Below are positions 1-15,200 of a DNA stretch of 64,000 nt, one piece after another. How positions within the stretch are numbered: position 1 is the stretch's first letter; each line of letters begins with the position of its first letter. The stretch is from Circinella umbellata (taxonomy: Eukaryota > Mucoromycota > Mucoromycetes > Mucorales > Lichtheimiaceae). The position numbers and the translations under genes were made by a program. The notes beneath the pieces were generated by a model. That model saw nothing but the letters and a program-made list of their open reading frames with translations. It was not told the DNA's origin and searched no databases. The DNA lies in contig JAIWNF010000010.1 in NCBI GenBank assembly GCA_025093555.1, positions 310,001-374,000 on the forward strand, written 5' to 3'.

Positions 1-2451
<2,451 letters not shown>

Positions 2452-2766
2452 ATTAATATCATTTTACTCTTTTCTTCTACTTTCTTTCTTTCTATCATAT
2501 CATTGTAAATTCATTTCAATTAAGAAAAAAAAACCCCCAATCCATATATCTCTCTTTTCATTCAATAATGTTTTTCTTTATGTTATTGTGTTTTTTTTAA
2601 TGTATGTGGTGCGAAAGAAAGCATTATATTCCAAATTTGATTTGAGGAATACAAGTGATTGGGCGACGAGCGGGAGGGGGAGATTATCGAAAAGAAAATA
2701 TTAATAAAAATAAATAGAAACAAAATATTTTATATATAATACATAGTAACAATAGAATAATAATAA
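2452..2766. other. Convergent 3' region
   Basis: Short 3' space between phosphoglucomutase and the convergent glycosyltransferase-like gene. It holds T-rich then A-rich sequence suited to two 3' UTRs. No gene is seen. Confidence 0.6.
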
Positions 2767-4328
2767 TTAAACACCAAGTCCTCCACGGAATACTTCACAT
2801 TGTAATCCATATTCCCACAATTTAATATTTTGTAAACCCCATTGATCTTTTTCATTCATATGAATTTCTTCCTTGGTCATCATTTTACCAACATCTACAT
2901 CTTGATTATCAACATCACTATTGGGATGAACAACGGTTTGATGTTGTTGATGACATGATAATGTATCTCGTGTGTATGTAATAGGAATATCCAATGTCCA
3001 TGCAGCCGTTAATAAAAGTTCCATATCCATCCATGTCTTTGCTCCAGTTTCACGATATCCATGTGTCATTTTCCATGTATCTCTGTGAGCCAATGTAAAA
3101 TCACTTGCTTCATGTGCAATCACTAAAAAGTTAGTGGTATCCATGACTTGGGGACTGGGGAAGGTAAATGCACGTGATTCATAAGCGTCATGACTACAAG
3201 CTTCAAGAAGACCATCATCCGTAGTGAAACTTGGTACATTAACAATAGTACTTGGTAAATCATCATAACTAAAATCATATATAATTATGTAATTAGTGGG
3301 ATGGAGGAACAGTTAATTTTCATACCCATGAATCCCCATCATCTTATTATTCTTTTTTTTCTGTCTCTTTTCTTTCCTCTCAAATATATATCATTTCTTG
3401 AAAACTTACGGTGTATGACTGTCTTGGTATTGTGTATAAAACATTTTTTTTCGGAATGATCGGGATACAACAGCATTATGCATATTAGGTGACCAAACAT
3501 CATCTATTAAATGACCAAGTTACCAATTAATACATACCCTCTTTTAGTTTTCTGAAATGAACATACCTTGATTTGTAGATACTATGAATTCACCACGAGC
3601 AAAGCGAATACCAACATTTTTGCCTTCATATTCAAGTACATTAGGTCCTTCTTCTCCAGAAAGTGTTTCATGAATTTTTCGAGGTACAGTAATAATACGA
3701 TACGTTAAATATTCAGAACGACGGAAACTATAAATAATATGGCGTTACTATTTACCCACATTTTATATCCTTTAAAGAGATAGATTTTTCTCTTTTCTTT
3801 TACTAACCGATATGTTTCACGAATACGACGTCGACCAGCGGGTGGGTTCCATTCAATTATTAATAATTCAATTAATGTCTTTGTCTTTTCAGCCAAAGTA
3901 AAAGTGCTATCAATAGCATTTTGTAATCGATGAAACTGATCACCAGCATAATCATCATTTCTTGCTACCATAACAACCGTTAAATAATATTCGGGAACAA
4001 CACCACGATCCAAACATGCTTCCCAAATCTGTTTTGGTTCTAACTTTTTGTGATAGTTATAATAATAATTATCTAGTGGTTGTTCACACCTTGCACAATC
4101 ATATTTCCCTGGTGATAACAAATGAGATTCATTATGGGCATAACGGAACCCGTCGGTAGTACTCGATAATAAATTAGGGGACTGAGATGAATAAAGAAAA
4201 CATACAGAGATGGTGGCTGTAAGTAATATTAATAAAGTAAGTGAACGTTTGGAAAAAGTTGAAATGTAAGCTGAGAACGTGTCAAGTTTTTCAGTAATGC
4301 CACTTGCTAGAGTAAACCGCGCTGCCAT
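2767..4328 (-). CDS. Type II membrane glycosyltransferase-like protein (GT-A-like fold)
   Basis: Four exons on the minus strand (4328-3808, 3727-3567, 3503-3410, 3268-2767) give 425 residues in one frame. The N-terminus is a short cytosolic segment followed by one hydrophobic stretch (about 30-48, SLTLLILLTATISVCFLYSS), as in Golgi type II proteins. The lumenal part begins with a beta-strand/loop typical of nucleotide-sugar transferases (YLTVVMVARNDD, about 119-130) and later carries NQDDVW (226-231), which resembles an acidic metal/nucleotide-sugar site. Family assignment is inferred from this layout. I do not recognise a characterised orthologue and the substrate is unknown. It could instead be a related non-catalytic nucleotide-diphospho-sugar-fold protein. 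The ATG is the first in frame before the membrane segment, and upstream sequence is G-rich and non-coding. Confidence 0.6.
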
Positions 4329-6989
4329 TTTTTTGGGGGGAGGGAATTGATGTTTTAATGGAAAATTATATAATTAATAAATGTATTTTGGAATTGTATT
4401 GTATATTAAAGTAATGGGCGATGGAAATATAAAAGGGGGGGGGAAGTGGAGAGGGAGGGGGGGACAGAGAGAGAGTGAGGGAACGGCAGGCCCTGAAGTT
4501 ACTTTTTTTTTTTTAGGGTTGTTAATTGATCGCTTGGCAACAAAAAAAAATTAATATGTAGTCAAGTGAGAAGATACGTTTAAAGGTCTCGAACCCAAAA
4601 CAAAAAAATATGAATTACAAAATAATCTATTCCAAAAATAGTTTAAAACATCCTCTGTAACACTTTTATTCCAATACCCGGTTCTTAATATGAATAGTTT
4701 AAATGGTATTAAAGGTTTTTTTTTTTGGATCCATTGTAATACGTAGAATTTGATTTAGAATGATTCTTGACAACAACTATAGTAGATGGCTCATTTATTT
4801 ATATTTATATCCACTCACTGTTTTTCACTGGAATGATGTTCAACTTCTTACAGTGGTAGATTAGATCATGTTGAAAATATATTTGATTAGTACAGTTGTT
4901 AAACCGGGAAACAATTTACCAAATATATATTCTCATGGACATCGATCTTTCTTTGGATATAATAATTAATTACCTTTCCATTTTCTCTTTTGGAACTTTT
5001 GAAGGTAAATATCAATTATAATTATTGATTACGGAAAAATGCTTCTTTGGACGTCATTCTCTTATGAATTTACAGAATTCATCTCAACCATATTTTTTTT
5101 TTTCGTTTTTTTTATACAACTGCTATGATCTATTAGTACAAGAAGTTTTATAACCTAAATTTTATGTACGTACCAAAAAAAAAAGAAAGATCTACATTAC
5201 TGACCTTTTAATATAAGTTTATCACCTAACAAGGTTTAGTGTCTTTAGAAAATAAAATATGAAACATGGTAAAAATTTCTTTCCATTTTGAAACTTTGAT
5301 CTATTCATAAAAGTACCCGGTCCCTGTTTACTTTTTTTGTTACCCCTTCCACCCCTTTATTCTTTTTCAGGGAACAGCTTGTAATAGATGTACATAATGC
5401 CCAGTATGAATCTTGATTGAGAGAATCTGGAACAGCAACAAAATGATAACAATTATAAGAAAATAATGATGACGACAAGTAAAAAAGAACTTTTATAAAA
5501 TAAAAATGCAATATAATTGTTTATTATACCCCAGCAGTGTAAGTATGAAATAATGAGATAATTATCATTACCCTAATCTTCCTTTTTGATCTTGATTATT
5601 GATTACATTTCTGTCAAGTGACCCCACCTTTCATGTTCTCGGATCTTTTATTCCTTTTTACTAACTACTTCTTGATGAATCGGTAAACAAATTTATTGTC
5701 GGTTATATACATCACCAAAATCATCCTCCTTTTTTTTTTTGGTTATTACTAGACCATCCATCACACAAACCAGCATATAATTATTACATATCCTTTTTTT
5801 TTAACAAGACATCGTATATATTACATAATACATAGAAATGATAACTTAGCAACAACAACGACGAAATAAATAATGAAAAAAAACAGGGTTCAATGGTGTT
5901 TTGAAACAATGAATAAAAAAAGCTTTGTAATATTTCGTCATTTAACAGAATTTACTATAATAGTAATTATAATCAATAAATGATGGAGTGTTTTTTTTTT
6001 TTTTGCCACAATTTTAATTACCAGAATTGGTGTATTTCCGAACAAGGATGGTGTTCAAGATGAGTTATTTTTTCTACGTAGAAAAAATATTATATATCGA
6101 GAGTTTCTTCCCCCTAATTATAATGATATATATGGATGATCATAGAAAAATCATATTGGTTTGAAAAACTGAGTTTAACATCAAACAAATTTTTATGCAT
6201 CTAATAGATTAGACTTCATTATGCTATTCAGGAAAGTTTCCAATGATTGGGTCTTTCTAAATTATTATGTAGAATAAAGAAACTTGCATTCATTATTTTC
6301 TACATGCTTTTCTTGTTGATGAAAGTTATTTTTCCCCTAGTTGATGATACGACCCACAAATAAAAAGAAAAAAATAGTTACAAAAAAAGAAATAAATTTA
6401 CGTATTAAAGAATTTTATATTCTATAAAGGAGTTGAGTTAAAACTTCGTAATTAGGGAGTTCTAGATACTTGTTAGAAATCATAATTATCAAAATCATAA
6501 TGACCTTATTATTAAATATTATTATATTTCAGCAGACACACGCGTTTATATGCACCCAAATGAATCGTCTTCCATGTAAGTTAAATAATTATCATTTACA
6601 ATTATCTTTTTTTTTCAAAGTGGCAAAAAAAAAAAAAGATCTCTTACCCCCCCCACTTGTGCAGAAATAATAAACTTAAAAAAAAAATTCATATAAATAG
6701 GGTTACTGTTTTTCACTTTAAATTTCATTATTCTTTTCTTTAGACTGTCAGGTTACAGTAATCCAATTCATCTCTACCTCTTCCTCCTCCCCCTGCACAT
6801 TCATTTTCTTTTGCGTTGATCGCTGTATCATAAATCAAAAACAAAAAACACAATCATAAAGAGCAGGAATCTCGCCCCATTACAATCTTTTTTTTTTTTT
6901 GCATAGACGCATATACACATTCTAAATTACTGTACTGAACAAAAAAAATACTATAACAACAACTACAACAAAAAACAAAAATATCAATC
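4329..6989. other. Gene-poor intergenic region
   Basis: About 2.7 kb between divergent genes. It is AT-rich with many poly-T/poly-A runs and a G-rich patch at about 4433-4470 next to the glycosyltransferase start. The short ORFs at 5305-5511 (-) and 6470-6670 (+) have no recognisable domain and look like chance frames. The last 200 bp carry the TC-rich, then CA/AAC-rich leader of the next gene. Confidence 0.55.
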
Positions 6990-8570
6990 ATGAAACTCTC
7001 TTTAGCAATCGCATTGATGTTTTCTATAACATCTCTTGTTACAATGGCTGCGCCATTAGAACCACTTGAGAAACGTGGTCTTAAGAGTTGTTACAAACAT
7101 GCTACATTAACTCAGTAAGTAGCTTTATTTCATTGTTTGTTTATATTTGAAATTTATACATTGGATATAATTAACGTTTTAATTTTTTATTTTTTATATA
7201 GGTATTGGATCCCTAAAGAAGGTGACAAGGATGAGGATAATGATGGTAATTCTGTATCACTTACTGGACCAAAGACAAAAGAATTGAGAACATCCAGTGG
7301 AAAAACAATTGCTAAAGTATCTGAAGCTACATATGCCGTAAGTTTCTTTTTTTTTTTTAGTTTGACTCAACAAAATTATGATACAAGTGTGATTGTTTAT
7401 TAAAAAGAATATTACTTTCTTTTTGATCATGATAGAAATTTCAAATGGAAGGTACTGGTTTATTAAAAGATGGTCAAATGGTCAACTTGGATAGTGGAAA
7501 AGATGAATTCATGACAGTCGATCGTAAAAAAGATCCTTTCGGTATTGGTAAGTACAATTAACAAAATAGAATAGAGAGTAAAATCCTATATAGCAACTAT
7601 TTTTTCAATATATTGATATAGAGAAGGTTATTATAATAAATATAATAGCATTGAATAATAATAATAATAATGATAATAACTTTTCTCTCTCTCACCTTTA
7701 TGATTTTTTTTTTTTTTAGGTGAGGATGATGATGTTGCATTGGATCCCTGGGTCAGTGTTGCCGCTAATGATTTAGACCGTGGAACAACTCTTTACATTA
7801 AGGAATTGGATGGGTTTAAACTTCCCGGTGGAAAGGCTCACAATGGCTGTGTTCGTGTGGACGATGAAGGATGGAGTTTTGACGGATGTCAGCTTGATTT
7901 CTTTGTTTTGAGATATGATTCGTACAAAGCAATGGAAAATGGTATACCCGAAAAAGTATCTGTTGAACAGAAGGATTGTACCGTTCAAAATTATGTTACT
8001 AGTCAAGTCAAGAAATGGGCTGTTCTAGGTGGCGGCGCTGGTAGCAGTGATGATGATGATGATGATGATGACTCCGATAAAAAAGATAAGAGAGAAAAAC
8101 AAGAAACCAGTTACGAAGAAGATGATGACGAAGAAGGCGATGACGAAGATGACGAAGAAGGCGATGACGAAGAAGGCGACGACGAAGATGACGAAGAAGG
8201 CGACGATGAAGATGACGAAGAAGGCGATGACGAAGATGACGACGAAGGCGATGACGAAGATGATGACGAAGGCGATGACGAAGATGACGACGAAGGCGAT
8301 GACGAAGATGATGACGAAGGCGATGACGAAGATGACGACGAAGGCGATGACGAAGATGACGAAGAAGGCGATGATGAAGATGACGAAGAAGACGATGACG
8401 AAGATGACGAAGAAGGCGACGATGAAGATGAAGATGATGAAGATGATGAAGATGATGAAGATGACGATGATGAAGATGATGAAGATGACGATGATGAAAA
8501 TGACGATGATGAAGATGACGATGATGAAGATGACGATGATGAAGATGATGATGATGAAGATGAAGAGTAA
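6990..8570 (+). CDS. Secreted 3D-domain (double-psi beta-barrel-like) protein with polyacidic tail
   Basis: Four exons (6990-7114, 7202-7337, 7436-7547, 7720-8570) give 407 residues. A signal peptide (MKLSLAIALMFSITSLVTMAA) is followed by a likely Kex2 site (LEKR). Residues about 130-190 look like a 3D domain, the three-aspartate barrel known from bacterial murein-active proteins and found in fungal secreted proteins: NDLDRGTTLYI, then CVRVDDEGWSFDGC (cysteines 168 and 181, possible disulfide), then LDFFVL. From about 235 to the end the chain is almost entirely Asp and Glu, built on an eight-residue unit GDDEDDDE repeated about a dozen times. Role unknown; a wall-associated or cation-binding secreted protein is inferred. 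The 3D call rests on pattern, not on a search. Confidence 0.75.
8128..8428 (+). repeat. 24-bp coding minisatellite (acidic repeat)
   Basis: Imperfect tandem units of the form GAAGGCGATGACGAAGATGA plus four bases, varying mainly between GAC/GAT and GAA/GAC. All units stay in frame and encode the GDDEDD(D/E)E repeat of the secreted protein. The flanking GAT/GAA codons up to 8567 extend the acidic run less regularly. Confidence 0.85.
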
Positions 8571-9896
8571 ACTCCCGTTTAAAAAAGAAAATGATAGAAA
8601 AAATTTGGTTATTCAATAGTTGTATAGATTTTTTTGTTGTGTATAGAAGCAAACCAACTTTTTTCTTAATTTTCTATTATTCTTTCTTCTGTTATATTTC
8701 TTGTATTTTTTTTTTCTTTTTGCATCATCTTGGTCAGTGACCGTTGTTGTAGTTATTAAAAATTGCATTCATTTCTCACAATTTAAATTTGAATGAAGAA
8801 AAAAAGGTTTTGTCAATATTTAACCATGATATCTTTTTTGTTCGTATGTTTTTTTTTTGGCTACCACCGTAATATTATGATGACTAGTACAATGAAAGTT
8901 TTTTTTCAATATAATATGATTCATTTTTCCAATTATATTGTACGGTATACGTATAAAAAACCAGCACATGTTCTCTCCTAACAATTTTTTTTAGCTTTTA
9001 TAATGTACGTAATAAATAGAAAAGATCTTTTATCTAATATTTATCATACGGAATTAATTTGTTCTCATATTAGGTATTTTAAACTGTTTTATTTGATATT
9101 ATAGTACGTATATATTATTAAGATAGAAAGGACAAAAAAAGACATTGTTAACTTATAACAAGCAAACATGATTATAGATATAATATGTAGCAATTAAAAA
9201 TTATTCTTTTTATATACCAGGCAACTAGTTTAGCAATCCTCTATGTTTCTCTTTATCACGTTTATTTTTGCTTTACATTTTCTCGTCTAATTTCCTTATA
9301 GTGAGTCGTATATGGTACTCATTAATAATAAACTTGAACTGACAATCTAAAATTACTGCTCGGGATAAGACCAGAGTTGAAAATAAATTTCAAAAAAAAA
9401 AAAAACGTACGTATATAAAATAAAGTAAATCCATACTAGGGTACTTTTAGATTGTCTTATTCGCATTACATATTTTCATTATATGCTTGATATATTGACG
9501 GTAGTTTCAGTTAAATAGAGTATATGAAAAAAAAGAGTAGGAAGATTTGCTTCTGTAGATTTTATAATGTGTTTAAATAGTAGAAATGCAGCTCATAAGT
9601 AATTATATGTTTAGCTTTGTCTCATACCCCCTTGAGTGCCAGAATCAAGTGTTTCTGTCGAATATGTTTGCTAAAGACAAGATCTTGTTCATTCATTTAA
9701 AGAACACAGTAAAACCCTGGATCCGGATTGGACAAAACGTGACCAAATATGGAAAGTTAGGCCACCTCATAATTGGCCTATATTAAGAAAATATTGACTT
9801 ACCGATTGAGTAAAATTAAATTGCCTTAAATAAGCTTTCTTTCTGGTTTTTTTTTGAAAAAAAAAAGTATATATATCTCATTCGTTTTATCATTTT
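8571..9896. other. Intergenic region upstream of NAPE-PLD-type gene
   Basis: AT-rich spacer of about 1.3 kb. It contains a 15-bp match to the phage T7 promoter core (9297-9311) and an inverted repeat (9758-9780). The ORF at 9586-9786 has no recognisable family. A TC-rich leader precedes the ATG at 9897. Confidence 0.5.
9758..9780. promoter_or_regulatory. Inverted repeat upstream of NAPE-PLD-type gene
   Basis: TAGGCCA and TGGCCTA form 7-bp arms around a 9-bp spacer, about 120 bp upstream of the ATG at 9897. It could be a dimeric factor site; no known factor is claimed. Confidence 0.3.
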
Positions 9897-11844
9897 ATGT
9901 CGCGACCTTTCTCACGAGCAGCTGCACTCGGGGTACTATCTTCTGTTACTGCGTTTTCAGCTCTTTATTGTTATAAAACTTTACCTTTTGGTTCTCGTTC
10001 CTTCACTACTATGACAAAATCTGGCGATCATCACCATAGTAATGGTTTCCGTATGTAGATATATGGTGTATTTACCTTTTTATCTTACGTATAACTCATG
10101 TATAGTACATATATATATTATTGTAGGTAACCCTTGGGAATCTGCTACTGCTCAAGGGCTTCGAGAAACATTTAAAATGCTGTCTGAAGTAAACCTTCGA
10201 AAAACTGAACAAAAAATTACTTCGGATGCTAAACCACCCATTGTCGAAAAAATGAATTGGGAGCTTATCCGAGAACCTTCACAAGCTGGTGAAAATAATA
10301 TTGTTGTTACTTGGCTCGGACAGTAAGTTAGGACATCCCATTTTACTTTTTCACTTTTCTTTACATAGTTATGAATAGTGAGGATCATTATACTTATAGG
10401 AGTACTCCCTTTTTTTAGTGCATGTGCATTAGTACAGATAAATGGTCTTAACGTATTACTGGATCCAGTTTTTTCGGATAGGTAAATAGTAGTGTAAAAT
10501 AATATACCACTACTGATTTATAGCTCATCAGAATGAAAAAAAGAAATATATCGATTATAATTTATTTTATAATTATATCACTAGATGTTCTCCATTCCAA
10601 TTTGTTGGACCTAAAAGATATACAGATGCACCATGTCAATTAAAAGATTTACCAAAAATTGATGCAATCGTCATTTCCCATAATCAGTAAGTACGGAAAT
10701 TATCACCAGACAAAAAAAAAAAAAAAAAAATTATGCCTTTTACTCCGCGAAAATGAATTTGACTCTTCCTCAAAAAACCCGTTCTCGGGACAACTCCGAC
10801 CATATAGTTATGATCATTTAGATACCAACTCAATCAAAGAATTAGCAGAACAACATCCTGAGGCTCATTTTTATGTTCCTCTCGGGAACAAATCTTGGTT
10901 TGATATCAAAAATACCAATGAGCGTGTAACGGAATTAGACTGGTGGGAACATAAGACGTTAACATTGGGTGATAATGTTGTCAAGTTTACTTGTACACCT
11001 TGTCAACATTTCTCGGGGCGGGGTATTTTTGATAGAAACAAAACACTTTGGGCTTCTTGGTGTTTAGAAGGAATTCGCAAAGATAAAGTTTCAGGGGGCA
11101 AAGTTTTCTTTGGCGGGTAAGTTTTTTAGATTTCTAACAAAACATATAAAAGCAGTGTGATAAATTTATATAGTTTCACTGAATAATATATAAACATATT
11201 TAAATTAATAGAGATACTGGATATCGTTCTGTCCCGATAGGAACTTCTCCGAATGATCAATATGATGAAGATTATCTTGATGATTTACCTCATTGTCCTG
11301 CATTTAAAGGTAAACAAAAAGAAATATAGTAATTTATCCTAGATGGTGTGTAATAGAGCAACTTTTTTTTCATTATGAATATAATAATACCAATATAGAA
11401 ATCGGTAATAAGATTGGTCCATTTGATCTTTCTTTAATTCCAATCGGAGCATATTCTCCTCGATGGTTCATGTCTACTGTACATTGTTCACCTGAAGATG
11501 CTGTTCGCGTTCATGAGGATATTAAGAGTAAAAAATCGGTAAGTGATATATTCATATAAATAAAGGAAAAGGAAAGTGATAATTATGATAGCTACATACT
11601 ACTGGAAAATTTTACTTTATATTACTATGTACTCATAATCAATGAAAACTATACTGATAAACATTATGCGTACGTTTTATCTACTATTTAGATTGGTATT
11701 CATTGGGGTACATTTGTGTTGACAGATGAACCTGTGCATGAACCTCCGGAACGTCTCAAGAAAGCACTTCAAAAACGTGGACATGACGAACAATCCTTTG
11801 GTGTACTTAAACTTGGAGAAACATTTGTCGTTGAAACTTTATAA
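9897..11844 (+). CDS. NAPE-hydrolysing phospholipase D-type metallo-beta-lactamase
   Basis: Eight exons (9897-10050, 10127-10322, 10419-10481, 10585-10686, 10808-11116, 11212-11309, 11399-11538, 11692-11844) join to 404 residues. The family hydrolyses N-acyl-phosphatidylethanolamine to N-acylethanolamine and phosphatidic acid at membranes, using a binuclear zinc site. Seen: the entry [29 protein letters not shown] strand, the zinc motif HNHYDH (170-175, formed across an intron), [19 protein letters not shown], and the late IGIHWGTF histidine. The N-terminus has a hydrophobic stretch (about 8-26) that may anchor the protein or target it to mitochondria. The start is the first in-frame ATG. Fungal members are often only annotated as beta-lactamase-like, so the substrate is inferred from the vertebrate family. 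Confidence 0.9.
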
Positions 11845-12257
11845 TAAGTTATCAGTCAATATGTAATCATTGTAAAATGATAGTTGTTTTTGTTACTGCT
11901 GTATATAAGATATTATTGTATAGATACCTGAAAGAAAAGATTTAAATTAGTAACTGTAACAATAATAAAACTTTAATTGTTAATATGTCATAATAACCGT
12001 ATTTTTTTTTGTGGGTTATCTTCATTAATACGCGTTATAATGATGTAACCGATTATTTAAAAAAATAGAAAGAGAAGAGCTTTATGCATCAAGTATAATT
12101 GTTTTTATCAACAAAAAACAACAAACAAGTCGGCGGATTCTTATTTATAGAAGACGATTGGAACCTTTTTCATTTTTGAATAATCCGCGCTTTCCCGTTC
12201 AAACTCCTAGCTTTGGCTGCATAAACTACATTTCTCCCATTTCTACAAAGAAGTATA
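11845..12257. other. Intergenic spacer
   Basis: About 410 bp of AT-rich sequence between two genes in the same direction. No gene is seen. A slightly less AT-rich promoter-like part lies at about 12130-12240. Confidence 0.5.
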
Positions 12258-15200
12258 ATGAGTCTTCCCACAACGGAACTTCCTCAAGGTTCAATGCTTG
12301 AAGAAGATTCTCCTGAACCTACACTCATTAGAGTAAAGTGTCTTAATTCAAGGTAGGAGATATAACTTATCAAGTTACACCTAAACAATGAGAATTCTTA
12401 TTTTCGTTTTGACAATTGGGGGTTTTTTTTAAAAATCAAACAAGAATTCATATTTTTAAATTATAAAAAAAAACATGAGTTATTGATAAAAGAAGCAAAA
12501 AAAAACCTTGATTATTTATTTACATATATGAATATGAAAAAATTATTATAGGGAAGATTATAAAACAGAAGCATGGAAAAATGGTCTAGGCGAGACAACT
12601 GAAATTAGTATTTATCCGCCTGAAATGGATCCTAAAAATGAATCATTCTTTTGGCGTCTCAATATGCATAAAATCAATGCGAATTGTAACTTTTCAGTCT
12701 ATCCAGGTTATGAATGGTAAGGAAAATATAGATATAAAATAAAAAAAAAGGATTTATAATGATTGAATGGCTTTTCTTTTGCTCATAGTACAACCATTGT
12801 TTTGCCTAATGACAATACAAAATCAACATTTTTATTGAATCATAAAGGAGAAGAAATGTCAACAAATGTAAAGCCTTTATTTCCTTATTCTTGGAATGGT
12901 GCTTGGTATGGTTGATAAATAGAATAATAATTTTACTAGTTATAAATATTTCTTAAAGAAAAAAACATATAAACTCATCCATATGGACGTCTATCTATAT
13001 ATTCTCAGGCCAACAAGTTGTAAAATATCCAATCCACCAATAACCAATTTACAATTCATGTATAAAAAAGATTTGGGTACAGCTCATTTTTATGTTGAAA
13101 AAATTGGACAACCCATATCAAATGAAAGTGGTGAAACTGGGAAAAAATTATTGTTAGGAGCATTTGCATTAGTGTACATTGTCAATGGATATGTACGTAT
13201 TACTTTGGATGAAAATCATTTACATCGCCGTACAGAATTTCTCTCAGCTGGGGAAACTCTTTATATTGAACGTGATGAAGAAGCAAGTCCTACAAGTATA
13301 GTCATTCAAGCAGCTGATTCAAAAGGATCAGTAGGTGGTCATGAATTAGGTTGGTATATTCATAACTTTACATTCTACGTAGTTTCTTTTTCTTTTTCTT
13401 TCTCTTTTGGTATACATATACTATGAATTAATTGTGAATATTAATAATATTAGATGCAAGAGTTATTACAATGGAAATTTCTGAATCTAAAAAAAGTACT
13501 ACAGTTGCAAGCGTCGATGATAATTTGGGACCTAGCGTTCCCGAACCTTTCACAGTGCCTACTGATTCTTCAGCTCCAAGCGCTCGTCGAGAACCTCGTC
13601 GTAAAGGATCACTTGTAGTCTATGATGACCAACCGCTTGGAAATCTTGGAATACCTTCAACCACAGCCACTGCTGCTGCCGCGGCTGCTGCTGCTGCTGC
13701 AGGAATAGGTGGTACTACTGCTACTATTGTTGAACCTCTTCCCATATCTGGATCAACAGATACCGATATACTAGCATCAAGTCTCCAAAAAACAGATCTT
13801 GCTTCTGTAGATGAAGGAATGCGTCGAGACAGTATTGCTATGATACGAGGAAAATTAGATACATCACAAGTGTATGAGCCTCCAGCTGCCGCCCTCTTGC
13901 CACAAGATACAGATGTCCCCCCTCCTGTTGTACGAGATCGTTTAGTTATTGAAGATTTCCCTGTTAATACCATAAGTACTGCTTGGATTAAAATGGTGAA
14001 ACAAGGTTTAAGTGAATGGGTACGATTACCTGTCATTATTTGTCGAGGTTCCGAAGAAGGGTATGTCTTTTTTTTTCTTTTCTTAAAAGTAAAAAGAAAA
14101 AAAAAGAGTAAATTACTAACATAAATTGATATTGTTATTATATAGTCCTGTGGTCGGTATAACAGCAGCAGTTCATGGAAACGAACTTAACGGAGTACCA
14201 TGTATTCATCGGTAATAGTGAGAAAGTGTAAAAAAAAAAAGTGATATAAAATAACCTTTTTAATATTATTATTATTATTAGGGTTGTTGCTGAAATCGAT
14301 GTCAAGAAACTCAAGGGAACTGTTGTCACTGTGCCTTGTGTAAACATGGTAGGATACTTGCAATTCAAACGTGAATTTGCTGATGGACGAGATTTGAACC
14401 GACAATTTCCAGGAAAAGAAGATGGATTTGCATCTCAAGTGTTTTGTTATCAGCTTATGAACAAAGTGATTTCCCAATTTAATTATTTGATTGATTTGCA
14501 TACAGCTAGTTTCGGAAGAATTAATTCGTATTATGTTCGTGCTGATATGGTAAATATATATACATAGACAATACAGACACACACACACACATACACATAT
14601 ATATATTTATATAAAAAAGAATCAGAAAGGACAGAGAAGTTTTGATTCAAAAGAAAATATGGGCTAAAAAATTGTTAATCAAAACGGTTTTGTATATTAG
14701 AATGATAGTGGATCTGCAATTTTGGCACGCTTGCAACAACCACAAATTGTTCTTCATAACTCTGGACAAGATGGTAAAAAGAACTATTACTGGATTTAGA
14801 TTAAAAATGACTTCATATTGCGTCATAGCATTAACAAGATAGAAACCGATTTTCTTTTTCATTGTACATAGGGACATTAAGATCAGCAGCAGCAGCACGT
14901 GGTATTAATGCAATTACAGTAGAAATTGGTAACCCACAGCTATTCCAAAACCAATATGTACAGGTAAAAAAGCCAAGAAAGCTACTATAACACGCACACA
15001 CACACACACATATATATATATGTATATTATGTACGCATGTGTATATCTGACGAAGAATGTTATCTATCTCATATATTCATCTTCTGGTTTCGTTTTTTGT
15101 TATTATTCAAAAACCGTTAGTGGTCCTATATGGGTGTCATGCGAATTCTTGATAATCTTGGTATGTTTGAATTGAATGGTGGGGCGGATAAAATTCTTGT

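Noticed and set aside
4560..4620. GTCTCGAACCC-type stretch resembling a reversed tRNA T-arm
   Set aside because: No paired acceptor, D-arm or anticodon arm could be folded around it, so no tRNA gene is called. No other tRNA-like fold was found in the window.
8008..8652. Long antisense and shifted frames over the acidic repeat (His/Arg/Leu-rich minus frame, Met/Lys/Thr-rich plus frame)
   Set aside because: They are shadows of the in-frame 24-bp Asp/Glu repeat, which keeps every reading frame open. They have no splice logic or domain of their own.
9706..9780. CAGTAAAACCCTGGATCCGG, resembling the end of a pogo/Fot1-type transposon
   Set aside because: No matching inverted end was found within several kb, no transposase remnant and no target-site duplication, so an element cannot be supported.
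9586..9786. 66-residue ORF upstream of the NAPE-PLD-type gene
   Set aside because: It overlaps the likely promoter and an inverted repeat, and has no recognisable domain.
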